20,769 nt of DNA from contig CAZQQC010000040.1 in NCBI GenBank assembly GCA_964595365.1, forward strand, positions 1-20,769, written 5' to 3'. The notes below the pieces were generated by a model, which saw only the letters and a list, made by a program, of their open reading frames with translations, ran no database searches and was not told where the DNA came from. Position numbers and translations under genes: made by a program. Positions 6,532 to 14,294 of this stretch are shown here, piece by piece. Numbering within the stretch: position 1 is the stretch's first letter; the number at the start of each line of letters is the position of its first letter. This DNA comes from Fen-1258 sp964595365 (GTDB lineage: Bacteria > Bacteroidota > Ignavibacteria > Ignavibacteriales > Melioribacteraceae).

Positions 6532-8199
6532 TCATCTTTTTATTTCTCTTCCGCCGAGTTCTTTAATAATGGCGTCTGCAATCGGGTTTTTGTCGGATTG
6601 GGTTTCGCTAGAGCTGGTTTTTCCCGAAGATGGATCAGATTTACCGTTTGTTGTCTTTCCTTTTGAAATCTTCAAATCAATTTTTTCGCCGAAAACTTCT
6701 TTGGTCTTTTTATCAAGGTATGTTTTGTTTTCTGTAATAATGTCTTCATCTTCCGGATGTTCTACCTCAAGATGAATCTGATTTTTAGTATATAAAACCG
6801 GATTAGCGTTCGACAAGATGGAACCGAAAAACATTTTATCATTCTGTACTTGTTCAACAAAAGACCGCCACTTATCAATTGTCTCTTTGAGATCAGAGTC
6901 ATTCCCTATTGATGGCGGAATAAACGAAGTTATTTCCGGCAATATAATTTCTTCTTTCTTCACCGGTCGCAAATTTGAGATAATTGAATTCACTTGTTTG
7001 GAAGATGCATCGTAGTTCTGACCGAAATCCGAAACTACATGACCTTTGCCCTGAGTATCCTCCCTATCTATTTTATTAATCAATTCCGAAATAGTTGAGG
7101 ATTTTTCCAATCCGATAAGATGACAAAGAGAGATTTCTATTTTTAATTTCTGATTCTGTGATAATTTCAACTCATACTGAACCTTATTCAGAAATGCTAA
7201 AATTCTAAGGAGATCACCTTCCGAGAATTTGTTCAAGTATTCCAAATATTTTTTCTTGTAGAAATCTGCTTCTTCAACGAGATCGCTTTTCTTTGTAATA
7301 ATTACGGTCGTGATATTTCTGAAATGCTCAATCAAACCGTTCATGAAATCGATAAAATTCCAGCCGTTCTCGTATATTTTTTGAGTTACCTCGAATGCAG
7401 AAGAAAAACTTTTGTTAATTATCGAATCTGAAATTGTAAAATAAATTTCTTCATTAATTAGATTTAGCATCTTAGCCAGATCGTTGGAATCGACATTTTC
7501 GCCGCTGAATGATATTACTTGATCGAGCAAACTCTGGGCATCGCGCAAAGCGCCATCGGCTTTTTTAGCTATGATTGTAAGAGCCATGTCATCGATCGAA
7601 ATTTTTTCGGCATCGGCAATTTTTTTTAACAGTTTTTTCATGGCAGCCATTTCGATTCGTCTGAAATCGAAACGTTGGCAGCGCGAAATAATTGTAAGCG
7701 GAACCTTGTGCACATCAGTTGTAGCGAAAATAAAAACAGTATGTTCGGGCGGCTCTTCCAGTGTTTTAAGAAGCGCATTGAAGGATTCGGTTGTCAGCAT
7801 GTGCACTTCATCAATAATATAAATTTTATAATTGCCCTTCGTTGGCGCGTACTTTACCGATTCGCGCAAAGTTCTGATCTCTTCAATTCTTCTGTTAGAA
7901 GCACCGTCGATTTCAATTATGTCCAGCGTTTGAGAAGCTGCAAATGATTGACACATCCCGCATTCATTGCACGGCTCGCCGTTTTTAGGATTTAGACAAT
8001 TTAAAACCTTTGCCAAAATTCTAGCAGTAGTTGTTTTTCCTACACCTCTTGGACCGGTAAACAAATATGCATGGGCAATTCTGTTGTTCAGAATAGCATT
8101 TTTCAATGTTGTTGTAATGTGTTCCTGCCCAACAACTTCTTCAAAGGTCTGCGGGCGCCACTTTCTTGCTGTGACAATATATTTCATATTTTCAATCAT
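6532..8199 (-). CDS. dnaX: DNA polymerase III subunit gamma/tau
   Basis: This is a 555-residue clamp-loader ATPase. Motifs are YIVTARKWRPQTFEEVVGQ at the N-terminus, Walker A GPRGVGKTT (49-57), zinc cysteines C68, C77, C80 and C83, Walker B IIDEVH (128-133), sensor 1 FATT (158-161) and the SRC arginine-finger motif (172-174). It loads the beta clamp at the replication fork; the less conserved C-terminal third would be the tau-specific region that contacts helicase and polymerase. The start used is ATG 8199, one base after the stop of the reductase gene. ATG 8187 (MKYIVTARKW) is equally possible and closer to the family's usual start. It is the third gene of the lon unit. An A8 run occurs at 7620-7627, but too early (about residue 188) to make a normal gamma product by frameshifting. 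Confidence 0.97.
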   Translation of the reverse strand: MIENMKYIVTARKWRPQTFEEVVGQEHITTTLKNAILNNRIAHAYLFTGPRGVGKTTTARILAKVLNCLNPKNGEPCNECGMCQSFAASQTLDIIEIDGASNRRIEEIRTLRESVKYAPTKGNYKIYIIDEVHMLTTESFNALLKTLEEPPEHTVFIFATTDVHKVPLTIISRCQRFDFRRIEMAAMKKLLKKIADAEKISIDDMALTIIAKKADGALRDAQSLLDQVISFSGENVDSNDLAKMLNLINEEIYFTISDSIINKSFSSAFEVTQKIYENGWNFIDFMNGLIEHFRNITTVIITKKSDLVEEADFYKKKYLEYLNKFSEGDLLRILAFLNKVQYELKLSQNQKLKIEISLCHLIGLEKSSTISELINKIDREDTQGKGHVVSDFGQNYDASSKQVNSIISNLRPVKKEEIILPEITSFIPPSIGNDSDLKETIDKWRSFVEQVQNDKMFFGSILSNANPVLYTKNQIHLEVEHPEDEDIITENKTYLDKKTKEVFGEKIDLKISKGKTTNGKSDPSSGKTSSSETQSDKNPIADAIIKELGGREIKR

Positions 8200-8200
8200 A

Positions 8201-8719
8201 TCAGATGAGAAGCTGAATTGCTTTTTCTAAGTTTAACTTATTGCATAGTGTAAAGCAAAGTTTTTCCAAATATTTTTTGTCTGTTTCGTTAAAAGCCGAA
8301 AGCTGATAACTATCCAGATCCAACACACCAAAAATTTTTTCCTTAGCGTGCAGCGGTACAACTATTTCGGATCTAGAACCGGCGTCGCATGCAATATGAC
8401 CGGCAAATTTTTCAACGTCTTCGACAATGATTGTTTCGCGTTTAAGCACTGCGGTTCCGCAGACTCCGTTTCCAATATCTATAATTGTACACGCAACTTT
8501 TCCTTGAAATGGTCCGAGAAAAAGTTGTTCATCCTTCCGAAGATAGAAACCAACCCAACTTATTTTTTCGAACGCTTCTTTCAAAGCAGCCGTAACGTTA
8601 GAAAGATTCGACAATAACGGTTCGTTAACATCTATCAGTGAATCGATTTGCGGAAGAATCGATTCATAAATCTTTTCATAGGAAAGATTTTTATCGATCA
8701 AAAATGTTTCGGCCATCAT
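8201..8719 (-). CDS. msrC: Free methionine-(R)-sulfoxide reductase (GAF domain)
   Basis: This is a 172-residue single GAF-domain protein. It carries the fRMsr signature: WVGFYL (55-60), GPFQGKVACT (69-78), GNGVCGTAV (83-91) and HIACDAGSRSEIVVPL (108-123). The three catalytic/resolving cysteines are C77, C87 and C111, with the same 10- and 24-residue spacing as the E. coli enzyme (C84, C94, C118). The enzyme reduces free L-methionine-(R)-sulfoxide using thioredoxin, and so repairs oxidised methionine. The gene begins with an ATGA overlap of the lon stop codon and ends one base before dnaX, so it is translated within the lon-dnaX unit. A second ATG directly follows the first (8714-8716). All key residues are present, so activity is expected. 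Confidence 0.93.
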   Translation of the reverse strand: MMAETFLIDKNLSYEKIYESILPQIDSLIDVNEPLLSNLSNVTAALKEAFEKISWVGFYLRKDEQLFLGPFQGKVACTIIDIGNGVCGTAVLKRETIIVEDVEKFAGHIACDAGSRSEIVVPLHAKEKIFGVLDLDSYQLSAFNETDKKYLEKLCFTLCNKLNLEKAIQLLI

Positions 8720-11136
8720 TTGAATTTCTTTTTGTGCGCTTTCTTAGATGCAATCCCGGTATCAAACACAAGAGGTAAAGCTTCTTTTATAGTCTGGATC
8801 GGAATTATTTTCAATCCTTCTTTCACTTCATCTTTAATTTCGGTCAGATCTTTTTCATTTTCTTTCGGAATCAAAACTGTTTTAATTCCGCTTCTTCTAG
8901 CTGCTAAAAGTTTTTCATTTAATCCGCCGATAGGTAAAACTTTTCCGCGCAATGTTATTTCACCGGTCATGGCAACATCGGAGCGTGCCGGCTTGCCGCT
9001 GAGTGCCGAAAACATTGCCAATGCAAGGGTAATACCCGCGCTCGGTCCATCCTTCGGGATGGCACCTTCCGGCAAATGAATGTGGATCTCTTTTCCTTTA
9101 GCAAATTCTGGGTTCAGTTTGAACTCTTCCGTATTGGACCTAAGATAACTTAATGCCGCCTGTGCGGATTCTTTCATAATGTTTCCTATCTGTCCGGTTA
9201 GCGTAAGTTTTTCCGAACCGTTCATAACAGTTGCATCAACCTGAAGAATATCGCCGCCGACACTTGTCCATGCAAGACCGGTAACGCTTCCAACCCGCAA
9301 TTCTTTTTCTGCTTTTTGAGTTCTGAAATGGGGAACACCGAGGAATTTATCAATTAATTTTTCATCGATAACAAATTTTTTATTTACTTTTTTCTTTTTT
9401 CCATTTTGAGATTGTGCAAGAATAATTTCCCGTGCGGTTTTTCTTAGCACGGAAGCTATCTCGCGCTCCAGGTTCCGTACCCCCGCTTCGCGAGTGTATT
9501 CCATTATTATTTTTGTAATCGCTTCATCTTTGAAATCCACACCGTATTTCTCGAGCCCGTGCGCTTTGATTTGTTTAGGAACAATATGCCGCTTTGCAAT
9601 TTGAATTTTTTCATGTTCAAGATAACCGGGCAGTTCTATTATTTCCATTCTATCCTGAAGCGGCAATGGAATGTTGTACCTAACATTTGCGGTTGTAATG
9701 AACATTGCTTGCGACAAATCGTAATCGATATCGAGATAGTGATCGTTAAAAGTATGGTTCTGTTCAGGGTCCAAAACTTCTAACATTGCCGATGACGGGT
9801 CGCCGCGGAAATCCATACTCATCTTATCAATCTCGTCGAGAAGCATAACCGGATTGATAGTTTTTGCGCGTTTCATCGATTGAATAATTTTTCCGGGCAT
9901 CGAACCGATGTATGTTCTGCGATGGCCGCGTATCTCTGCCTCGTCGCGTACGCCGCCAAGAGAAATACGAACAAAATTTCTTCCGAGTGCGCGGGCAATA
10001 GATTTACCAAGTGAAGTTTTTCCGACGCCGGGCGGGCCTACAAAACATAAAATTTGTCCGCGCATGTTTTTCACAAGGTTCAGAACTGCAATGTGCTCAA
10101 CAATTCTTTCCTTCGGCTTATCCAAACTATAATGATCTTCATCCAAAATTTTGCGAACGTTCTTTACATCCAGATTATCTTTTGTTCTCTTATGCCATGG
10201 TACGTCTATCAGCCAATCAAGGTAGTTTCTGATCACGGTCGATTCGGGCGAGCTCGGCGGTGTCTTTTTCAGCTTGTTCAATTCTTCAATGGCTTTTTCC
10301 CTAACATGTTTAGGCATATTCGCTTTTTCAATCTTCCCTTTCAGCTTAACAAATTCCGGCGATCCTTCTTCTTCGTCTCTTAACTCGTCTTGCAGAATTC
10401 TTATCTGTTCTTGAATAATAAATTTCCGCTGGGTTTTGGCAATGTTTTCCTGAACCTTTCCTTCAATCTCTTTTTCGATCTTCAAGATTTCGATTTCCGA
10501 ATTTAGTATCCGGATAATTTCGTAAAGCTGTTCTTTGATTGAAGATTTTTGAATAATCTTTTGTTTGACCTCTATTGCCTGGTGAATGTTTGCCGCTACA
10601 TAAAAAAGTTTCCGGTCAATTTCATTAATGTTTTCGAATGCGTTGATAGCTTCCTGCGGAATGGTCCTGTTTATTTTTACATACTCTTTAAATAAGTTCG
10701 ACATTTGACGCACCAATGCGCCCATTTCTTTAGGCTCGCCGTCCTGCGGATTAATAATTTCGATTGCGGCTTCAAAAAAATCTGTTCTGCCTGTAAACGA
10801 AACTATTCTTCCCTGTATAATTCCGTCTACCAATATTTTTAGTAAACCGTTAGGAAGCTTCAGTATCTGAATGATCTTCGCAATGGTTCCGTCGGTATAA
10901 ATATCTTCCTGGGATGGTTCTTCAACGCTAGATCTTTTCTGTGCTGCAAGAAAAATATATTTTGAACCATCGAGTGCAAAGCTTGCCGCTTTTATCGATT
11001 GTTCACGACCGACCAAAACGGGAAATATCATATAAGGAAATATTACGTTGTCGCGTAGCGGTAGCACAGGTAAAACGTGAGGTATGTTTTCGATCAACGA
11101 ATAGTCGCTGCTTTGTTTAACTACTATCTCGTCCAT
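8716..11136 (-). CDS. lon: ATP-dependent Lon protease
   Basis: The protein is 806 residues from the ATG at 11136. It has an N-terminal LAN substrate-recognition domain beginning HVLPVLPLRDNVIFPYM, a coiled middle (RKFIIQEQIRILQDELRDE), an AAA+ module with Walker A GPPGVGKTS (about 367-375) and Walker B MLLDEIDKM (about 431-439), and the S16 peptidase domain. The catalytic Ser is in KDGPSAG (S699) and Lys in NEKLLAARRSGIK (K742), 43 residues apart as in E. coli. Lon degrades misfolded and regulatory proteins in the cytosol. The frame is open to 11232, but those 32 extra residues are unlike Lon and a good promoter (11179-11207) lies inside them, so the shorter start is chosen. It is the first gene of a unit with msrC and dnaX. 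Confidence 0.97.
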   Translation of the reverse strand: MDEIVVKQSSDYSLIENIPHVLPVLPLRDNVIFPYMIFPVLVGREQSIKAASFALDGSKYIFLAAQKRSSVEEPSQEDIYTDGTIAKIIQILKLPNGLLKILVDGIIQGRIVSFTGRTDFFEAAIEIINPQDGEPKEMGALVRQMSNLFKEYVKINRTIPQEAINAFENINEIDRKLFYVAANIHQAIEVKQKIIQKSSIKEQLYEIIRILNSEIEILKIEKEIEGKVQENIAKTQRKFIIQEQIRILQDELRDEEEGSPEFVKLKGKIEKANMPKHVREKAIEELNKLKKTPPSSPESTVIRNYLDWLIDVPWHKRTKDNLDVKNVRKILDEDHYSLDKPKERIVEHIAVLNLVKNMRGQILCFVGPPGVGKTSLGKSIARALGRNFVRISLGGVRDEAEIRGHRRTYIGSMPGKIIQSMKRAKTINPVMLLDEIDKMSMDFRGDPSSAMLEVLDPEQNHTFNDHYLDIDYDLSQAMFITTANVRYNIPLPLQDRMEIIELPGYLEHEKIQIAKRHIVPKQIKAHGLEKYGVDFKDEAITKIIMEYTREAGVRNLEREIASVLRKTAREIILAQSQNGKKKKVNKKFVIDEKLIDKFLGVPHFRTQKAEKELRVGSVTGLAWTSVGGDILQVDATVMNGSEKLTLTGQIGNIMKESAQAALSYLRSNTEEFKLNPEFAKGKEIHIHLPEGAIPKDGPSAGITLALAMFSALSGKPARSDVAMTGEITLRGKVLPIGGLNEKLLAARRSGIKTVLIPKENEKDLTEIKDEVKEGLKIIPIQTIKEALPLVFDTGIASKKAHKKKFK

Positions 11137-11178
11137 AATTAATAAATAAAATCTCCAGAATTGATTAAATGCATTGAA

Positions 11179-11207
11179 AATATACCAATTATTCGAGGGG
11201 CTATCAA
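11179..11207 (-). promoter_or_regulatory. Promoter of the lon-msrC-dnaX unit
   Basis: On the minus strand TTGATA (11202-11207) and TATATT (11179-11184, continuing as TATATTTTC) are 17 bases apart, a good primary-sigma match; read in Bacteroidota terms it is TTG-N20-TATATTTT. Transcription would begin near 11172, leaving about 36 bases of leader before ATG 11136. GGAG lies about 16 bases before that ATG, farther than usual. No CIRCE-like or other heat-shock operator is seen. Confidence 0.6.
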
Positions 11208-11287
11208 GAAAAGTACTTCTTTTTGTATTCATGATTCACACAGCAGTTTCGAACATAAAAATTTGTCAGAATTTAATTTTAATGAAG

Positions 11288-11320
11288 CCGGTTCTGTTAA
11301 AGGATCGGGTTTATTTTTTT
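11288..11320 (+). terminator. Terminator-like hairpin in the lon/suhB divergent region
   Basis: CCGGTTC (11288-11294) pairs with GGATCGG (11302-11308) on the plus-strand RNA, with two G-U pairs and a seven-base loop. A T-rich run with seven Ts in a row follows at 11310-11320. No rightward gene precedes it, so it would stop antisense transcription into lon's upstream region or end an unseen small RNA. It lies just before the suhB promoter. Confidence 0.3.
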
Positions 11321-11331
11321 GATAAAGTTGA

Positions 11332-11359
11332 TTGTTGCTGAACCCTTGCCGTAACTTTG
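11332..11359 (+). promoter_or_regulatory. Putative suhB promoter, Bacteroidota type
   Basis: TAACTTTG at 11352-11359 matches TAnnTTTG exactly. TTG triplets at 11332-11334 (17-base spacer) and 11328-11330 (21-base spacer) are both possible -33 elements. Transcription would begin near 11366, about 25 bases before ATG 11391. Confidence 0.45.
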
Positions 11360-11390
11360 TAACCGAAATTTCAAACTTTTCAGCGGATCT

Positions 11391-12179
11391 ATGATTAGCA
11401 AAGTAATTCAAATTTCTAAAATAGCCGGCGAAATCATTCGCAAAGGTTTCGGGAAAAATTTTTCTATAGAATACAAAACCAACTTTTCAAACCTGGTAAC
11501 CGAGATTGATAAAAAATCGGAAGAAGCCATTGTCGATTTTATCAAAAAGGAATTTCCGGCGCACTCGGTTCTTGCAGAAGAAACCGGTTCACACAAAGCA
11601 AGTTCAGAATATTTGTGGGTGATCGATCCTCTTGACGGCACTTCCAACTTTGCACACGGCTTACCGATCTTTTCAGTTTCAATTGGTGTACAAAAAAATA
11701 ATGAAACGGTTTGCGGTACTGTTTACGATGTTATGAATGACATTGTATATTCATCCGAAAAAGGAAGCGGGGCTTTCCGCAACGAACAAAAATTAAATGT
11801 TAGCACAAACGATGACATAAGAAAGAGTATGATAGTTACCGGATTTCCGTACAATGTTGCCGAAAATCCGGACCACGTATTTGAAAGATTCATCGCATTC
11901 TTGAAAACTGCGCGTGCGGTAAGAAGACTTGGTTCCGCTGCAATTGATTTTTGTTACGTTGCATCCGGCGTGTTCGACGGATTCTGGGAAGTACACCTCA
12001 ATCCATGGGATATTTGTGCCGGTAAATTAATTGTAGAAGAAGCCGGTGGCATAGTTACAGATTTTGCCGGAAAGAAGATAGATATTTACTCAAAACAAAT
12101 ACTGGCGACGAACGGAAATGTGCATTCAAAAATGTTGGAAATACTCGGTTCTTATTCACCCACCTTACGTAAGGTTTGA
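11391..12179 (+). CDS. suhB: Inositol monophosphatase family protein
   Basis: This is a 262-residue cytosolic phosphatase. Metal-binding motifs are LAEETG (61-66, E63/E64), WVIDPLDGTSNFAHG (76-90, D79 and D82) and NPWDICAGKLIVEEAGG (204-220, D207), the full set needed for Mg-dependent hydrolysis of inositol phosphates or related sugar phosphates. In bacteria the SuhB branch also has a role in rRNA transcription antitermination, which cannot be inferred here. The exact substrate (inositol-1-phosphate, fructose bisphosphate or other) is uncertain. The family normally ends soon after the LATNGNVHSKMLEIL helix. The last residues (SPTLRKV) and the stop are encoded by the start of a 115-bp interspersed repeat (12161-12275), so the native C-terminus may have been altered by its insertion. 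It has its own promoter. Confidence 0.93.
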   Translation: MISKVIQISKIAGEIIRKGFGKNFSIEYKTNFSNLVTEIDKKSEEAIVDFIKKEFPAHSVLAEETGSHKASSEYLWVIDPLDGTSNFAHGLPIFSVSIGVQKNNETVCGTVYDVMNDIVYSSEKGSGAFRNEQKLNVSTNDDIRKSMIVTGFPYNVAENPDHVFERFIAFLKTARAVRRLGSAAIDFCYVASGVFDGFWEVHLNPWDICAGKLIVEEAGGIVTDFAGKKIDIYSKQILATNGNVHSKMLEILGSYSPTLRKV

Positions 12180-12275
12180 TCTACAATGAAAAAATATAAT
12201 TGTAAAACGGGTATATTCTCTAAAACAACAAAAATTCATTTGTTAAGCCCAAACCTTGTGAAGCATCAGTTATTA
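12161..12275 (+). repeat. Interspersed repeat, copy A
   Basis: This segment aligns with 18136-18249 in the same orientation, with about 98 of 115 positions identical by eye and one single-base gap; weaker similarity extends back to 12150. It opens with a perfect 14-bp palindrome, ACCTTACGTAAGGT (12162-12175). It then has TACAAT (12182-12187) facing ATTGTA (12199-12204), and TTTG (12239-12242) facing CAAA (12250-12253). The open frame from 12186 is not kept in copy B (stop and frame shift), so this is not a gene. It covers the suhB stop and lies upstream of the efflux operon. Confidence 0.8.
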
Positions 12276-12335
12276 AATTTTGAAAAACTTATTTATTTAA
12301 GAGACGTCCAATTACAAAGAAAAAAATTTAATAGA

Positions 12336-12363
12336 TTGCTCAGCGGAAAAAATCTTAGTTTTG
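12336..12363 (+). promoter_or_regulatory. Possible promoter of the efflux operon
   Basis: TAGTTTTG (12356-12363) matches TAnnTTTG, and TTG (12336-12338) lies 17 bases before it. Transcription would begin about 27 bases before ATG 12397. It lies just beyond repeat copy A, so the operon can be expressed independently of suhB. Confidence 0.35.
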
Positions 12364-12396
12364 TTGGAAATTTAATCTCTTATTAATGTGGTAGAA

Positions 12397-13590
12397 ATGG
12401 AAACAAAAAACGCAGACCTTTCTTCACTTAAGATTAACAGGGAAGAGAAATTAGAAAATCCGGAAAGGAAAAATCGTATTTACAAAATTGGCGGCAGTAT
12501 TGCCGGAGTAATTGTTCTCATTCTTACACTTTATTTAGGATGGAATTACGTCAGCCAGCAAGCTATTGAAGTAAAATTATCTCCGGTTAGTCTGCAGTCT
12601 TCAGCACAAACAAATGCAGTACTGACTGCTAGCGGTTATGTGGTTGCTCAAAGAAAAGCGGCGGTCGCATCGAAAGGAACGGGAAGACTGGTTTACCTCG
12701 GTGTTGTTGAAGGCGATAAAGTCATGAAGGATCAGATAATTGCCAGACTTGAAGACAGCGATATCAAAGCACAGCTTGAACAGGCAAAAGCAAATTTAAA
12801 ATTAAGCGAAGCAGACTTAAAAGATGCGGAAAATAATTTTAACCGTCAGAAAGAATTATTAAAAACCGGTTCCACTACAAAAATGGAAGTTGATGCTGCA
12901 GAATCGAGATACAACCGTGTACTGGCTTCGATTGATGTTGCCAAAGCACAAGTTCAACAGTCGGAGGTTGCATTGGAAAACACCCGCATCAGAGCGCCGT
13001 TCAACGGAACTGTTTTAACCAAGAATGCAGATGTTGGAGAAGTTGTTGCGCCGTTGGGCGCTGGCGCTAATGCAAAAGCTGCAGTAGTTACTATGGCAGA
13101 TATGAATTCCCTTGAAGCTGAAATTGATGTTTCGGAATCGAACATAGAAAAAATAAAAATTGCTCTGGATTGTGAAATTCACCTCGACGCATATTCCGAG
13201 CATGCGTATCCGGGTTACGTTGCTAAAATTGTTCCCACCGCGGATCGGTCTAAAGCAACGGTTATGGTAAAAGTTGGATTTAAGAACTATGATTCGCGGG
13301 TTTTGCCCGAAATGGGTGCAAAAGTTATTTTCTTGAATGAGAACGCAAAGAAAGAAATCATTCAGAACTCAAAACAATTTTTGGTTGTGCCGTTAACTGC
13401 AGTTGCAAAAAGAAACGATGTTCCGGTTGTATTTGTTGTACGCGATGATAAAGCTGTGGAAATTCCGGTTTCAACCGGAAAAGATTTGGGAATGTATGCT
13501 GAAATAAAATCGGGTCTGGTCAACGGTGATAAAGTTATCGATCCGGTCGATGGTAATATTAAAGACGGCGTTAAAGTAAAAGTAAAATAA
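12397..13590 (+). CDS. MacA-like periplasmic adaptor (HlyD/RND membrane fusion protein)
   Basis: The protein is 397 residues from ATG 12397 (400 if GTG 12388 is used; neither has a clear Shine-Dalgarno). Numbering here is from the GTG. One N-terminal transmembrane anchor lies at about 34-51 (GGSIAGVIVLILTLYLGW). It is followed by the first half of a lipoyl/barrel-sandwich domain (VASKGTGRLVYLGVVEGDKV), an alpha-helical coiled-coil hairpin (about 123-200), the second lipoyl half (IRAPFNGTVLTKNADVGE), a beta-barrel domain and a membrane-proximal domain ending in VKVK. Such adaptors bridge an inner-membrane ABC transporter to a TolC-like outer-membrane channel. It is followed directly by an ATPase and two FtsX-type permeases, which identifies a MacAB-like tripartite system. 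No outer-membrane factor gene is in the window. Substrate (drug, peptide, lipid or siderophore) is unknown. Confidence 0.92.
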   Translation: METKNADLSSLKINREEKLENPERKNRIYKIGGSIAGVIVLILTLYLGWNYVSQQAIEVKLSPVSLQSSAQTNAVLTASGYVVAQRKAAVASKGTGRLVYLGVVEGDKVMKDQIIARLEDSDIKAQLEQAKANLKLSEADLKDAENNFNRQKELLKTGSTTKMEVDAAESRYNRVLASIDVAKAQVQQSEVALENTRIRAPFNGTVLTKNADVGEVVAPLGAGANAKAAVVTMADMNSLEAEIDVSESNIEKIKIALDCEIHLDAYSEHAYPGYVAKIVPTADRSKATVMVKVGFKNYDSRVLPEMGAKVIFLNENAKKEIIQNSKQFLVVPLTAVAKRNDVPVVFVVRDDKAVEIPVSTGKDLGMYAEIKSGLVNGDKVIDPVDGNIKDGVKVKVK

Positions 13591-13613
13591 AATTTCTGAA
13601 CCCGGGAGAATTT

Positions 13614-14285
13614 ATGACTGGAATTATTCAAGTAAAAAATTTGTACAAATCCTACTGGCGAAACAGTCTGGAAATTCCCGTACTGCATAATATATCGTTC
13701 GAAATTGGAGAAGGTGAATTTCTTGCATTGATGGGACCATCGGGTTCCGGCAAAACTACTTTATTAAATTTAATTGCCGGAATTGATAGACCATCGAAAG
13801 GAGATTTAATTGTTGCAGGAACCGATATTTCCAAACTGGGAGAATCGGCTCTGGCAAAATGGCGTTCGGCAAGCGTTGGATTTGTGTTTCAGTTTTACAA
13901 TCTAATTCCAGTTCTGACTGCTTTTGAAAATGTTGAACTTCCACTTCTGCTTACCAAACTTTCGAAAAGAGAACGGAAAAAACATGTCGAGACTGCACTG
14001 AACATTGTAGGACTGGGCGACAGGGTTCATCACTATCCAAAACAACTTTCGGGCGGACAGGAACAGCGCGTTGCAATTGCGCGCGCTATTGTTACCGATC
14101 CGGTAATTCTTGTTGCAGACGAGCCTACAGGCGATCTCGACAAAAATTCTGCCGAAGAAATTTTAACTTTGATAGAACGGCTAAATAAAGAATTCAAAAA
14201 AACTGTTTTGATAGTTACACACGATCCGCGAGCTGCGGAAAAAGCTCACATAATTCGACACCTTGAAAAAGGCGACTTGATTTAA
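13614..14285 (+). CDS. MacB/LolD-type ABC transporter ATP-binding protein
   Basis: This is a 223-residue cytosolic ATPase. Motifs are Walker A GPSGSGKTT (41-49), Q-loop Q93 in VFQFYNLIPVLTAFENVELP, signature LSGGQEQRVAIARA (145-158), Walker B VILVADEPTGDLD (164-176) and H-loop His203 in VTHDPR. The FENVELPL and EPTGDLD wording is typical of the MacB/LolD/FtsE class that drives FtsX-type permeases mechanically rather than moving substrate through the membrane. ATG 13614 has GGGAG a few bases upstream. It starts 23 bases after the adaptor gene and ends nine bases before the first permease, so all four genes form one operon. All catalytic motifs are intact. Confidence 0.95.
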   Translation: MTGIIQVKNLYKSYWRNSLEIPVLHNISFEIGEGEFLALMGPSGSGKTTLLNLIAGIDRPSKGDLIVAGTDISKLGESALAKWRSASVGFVFQFYNLIPVLTAFENVELPLLLTKLSKRERKKHVETALNIVGLGDRVHHYPKQLSGGQEQRVAIARAIVTDPVILVADEPTGDLDKNSAEEILTLIERLNKEFKKTVLIVTHDPRAAEKAHIIRHLEKGDLI

Positions 14286-14294
14286 GGAATTGCC

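Noticed and set aside
7620..7627. A8 run in dnaX as a programmed frameshift site
   Set aside because: It falls near residue 188, inside the ATPase core, far before where a gamma subunit would end, and there is no supporting stop or hairpin pattern checked nearby.
12186..12386. 66-residue open frame between suhB and the adaptor gene
   Set aside because: It lies largely within repeat copy A; the equivalent frame in copy B is shifted and stops early, it has no Shine-Dalgarno and no family resemblance.
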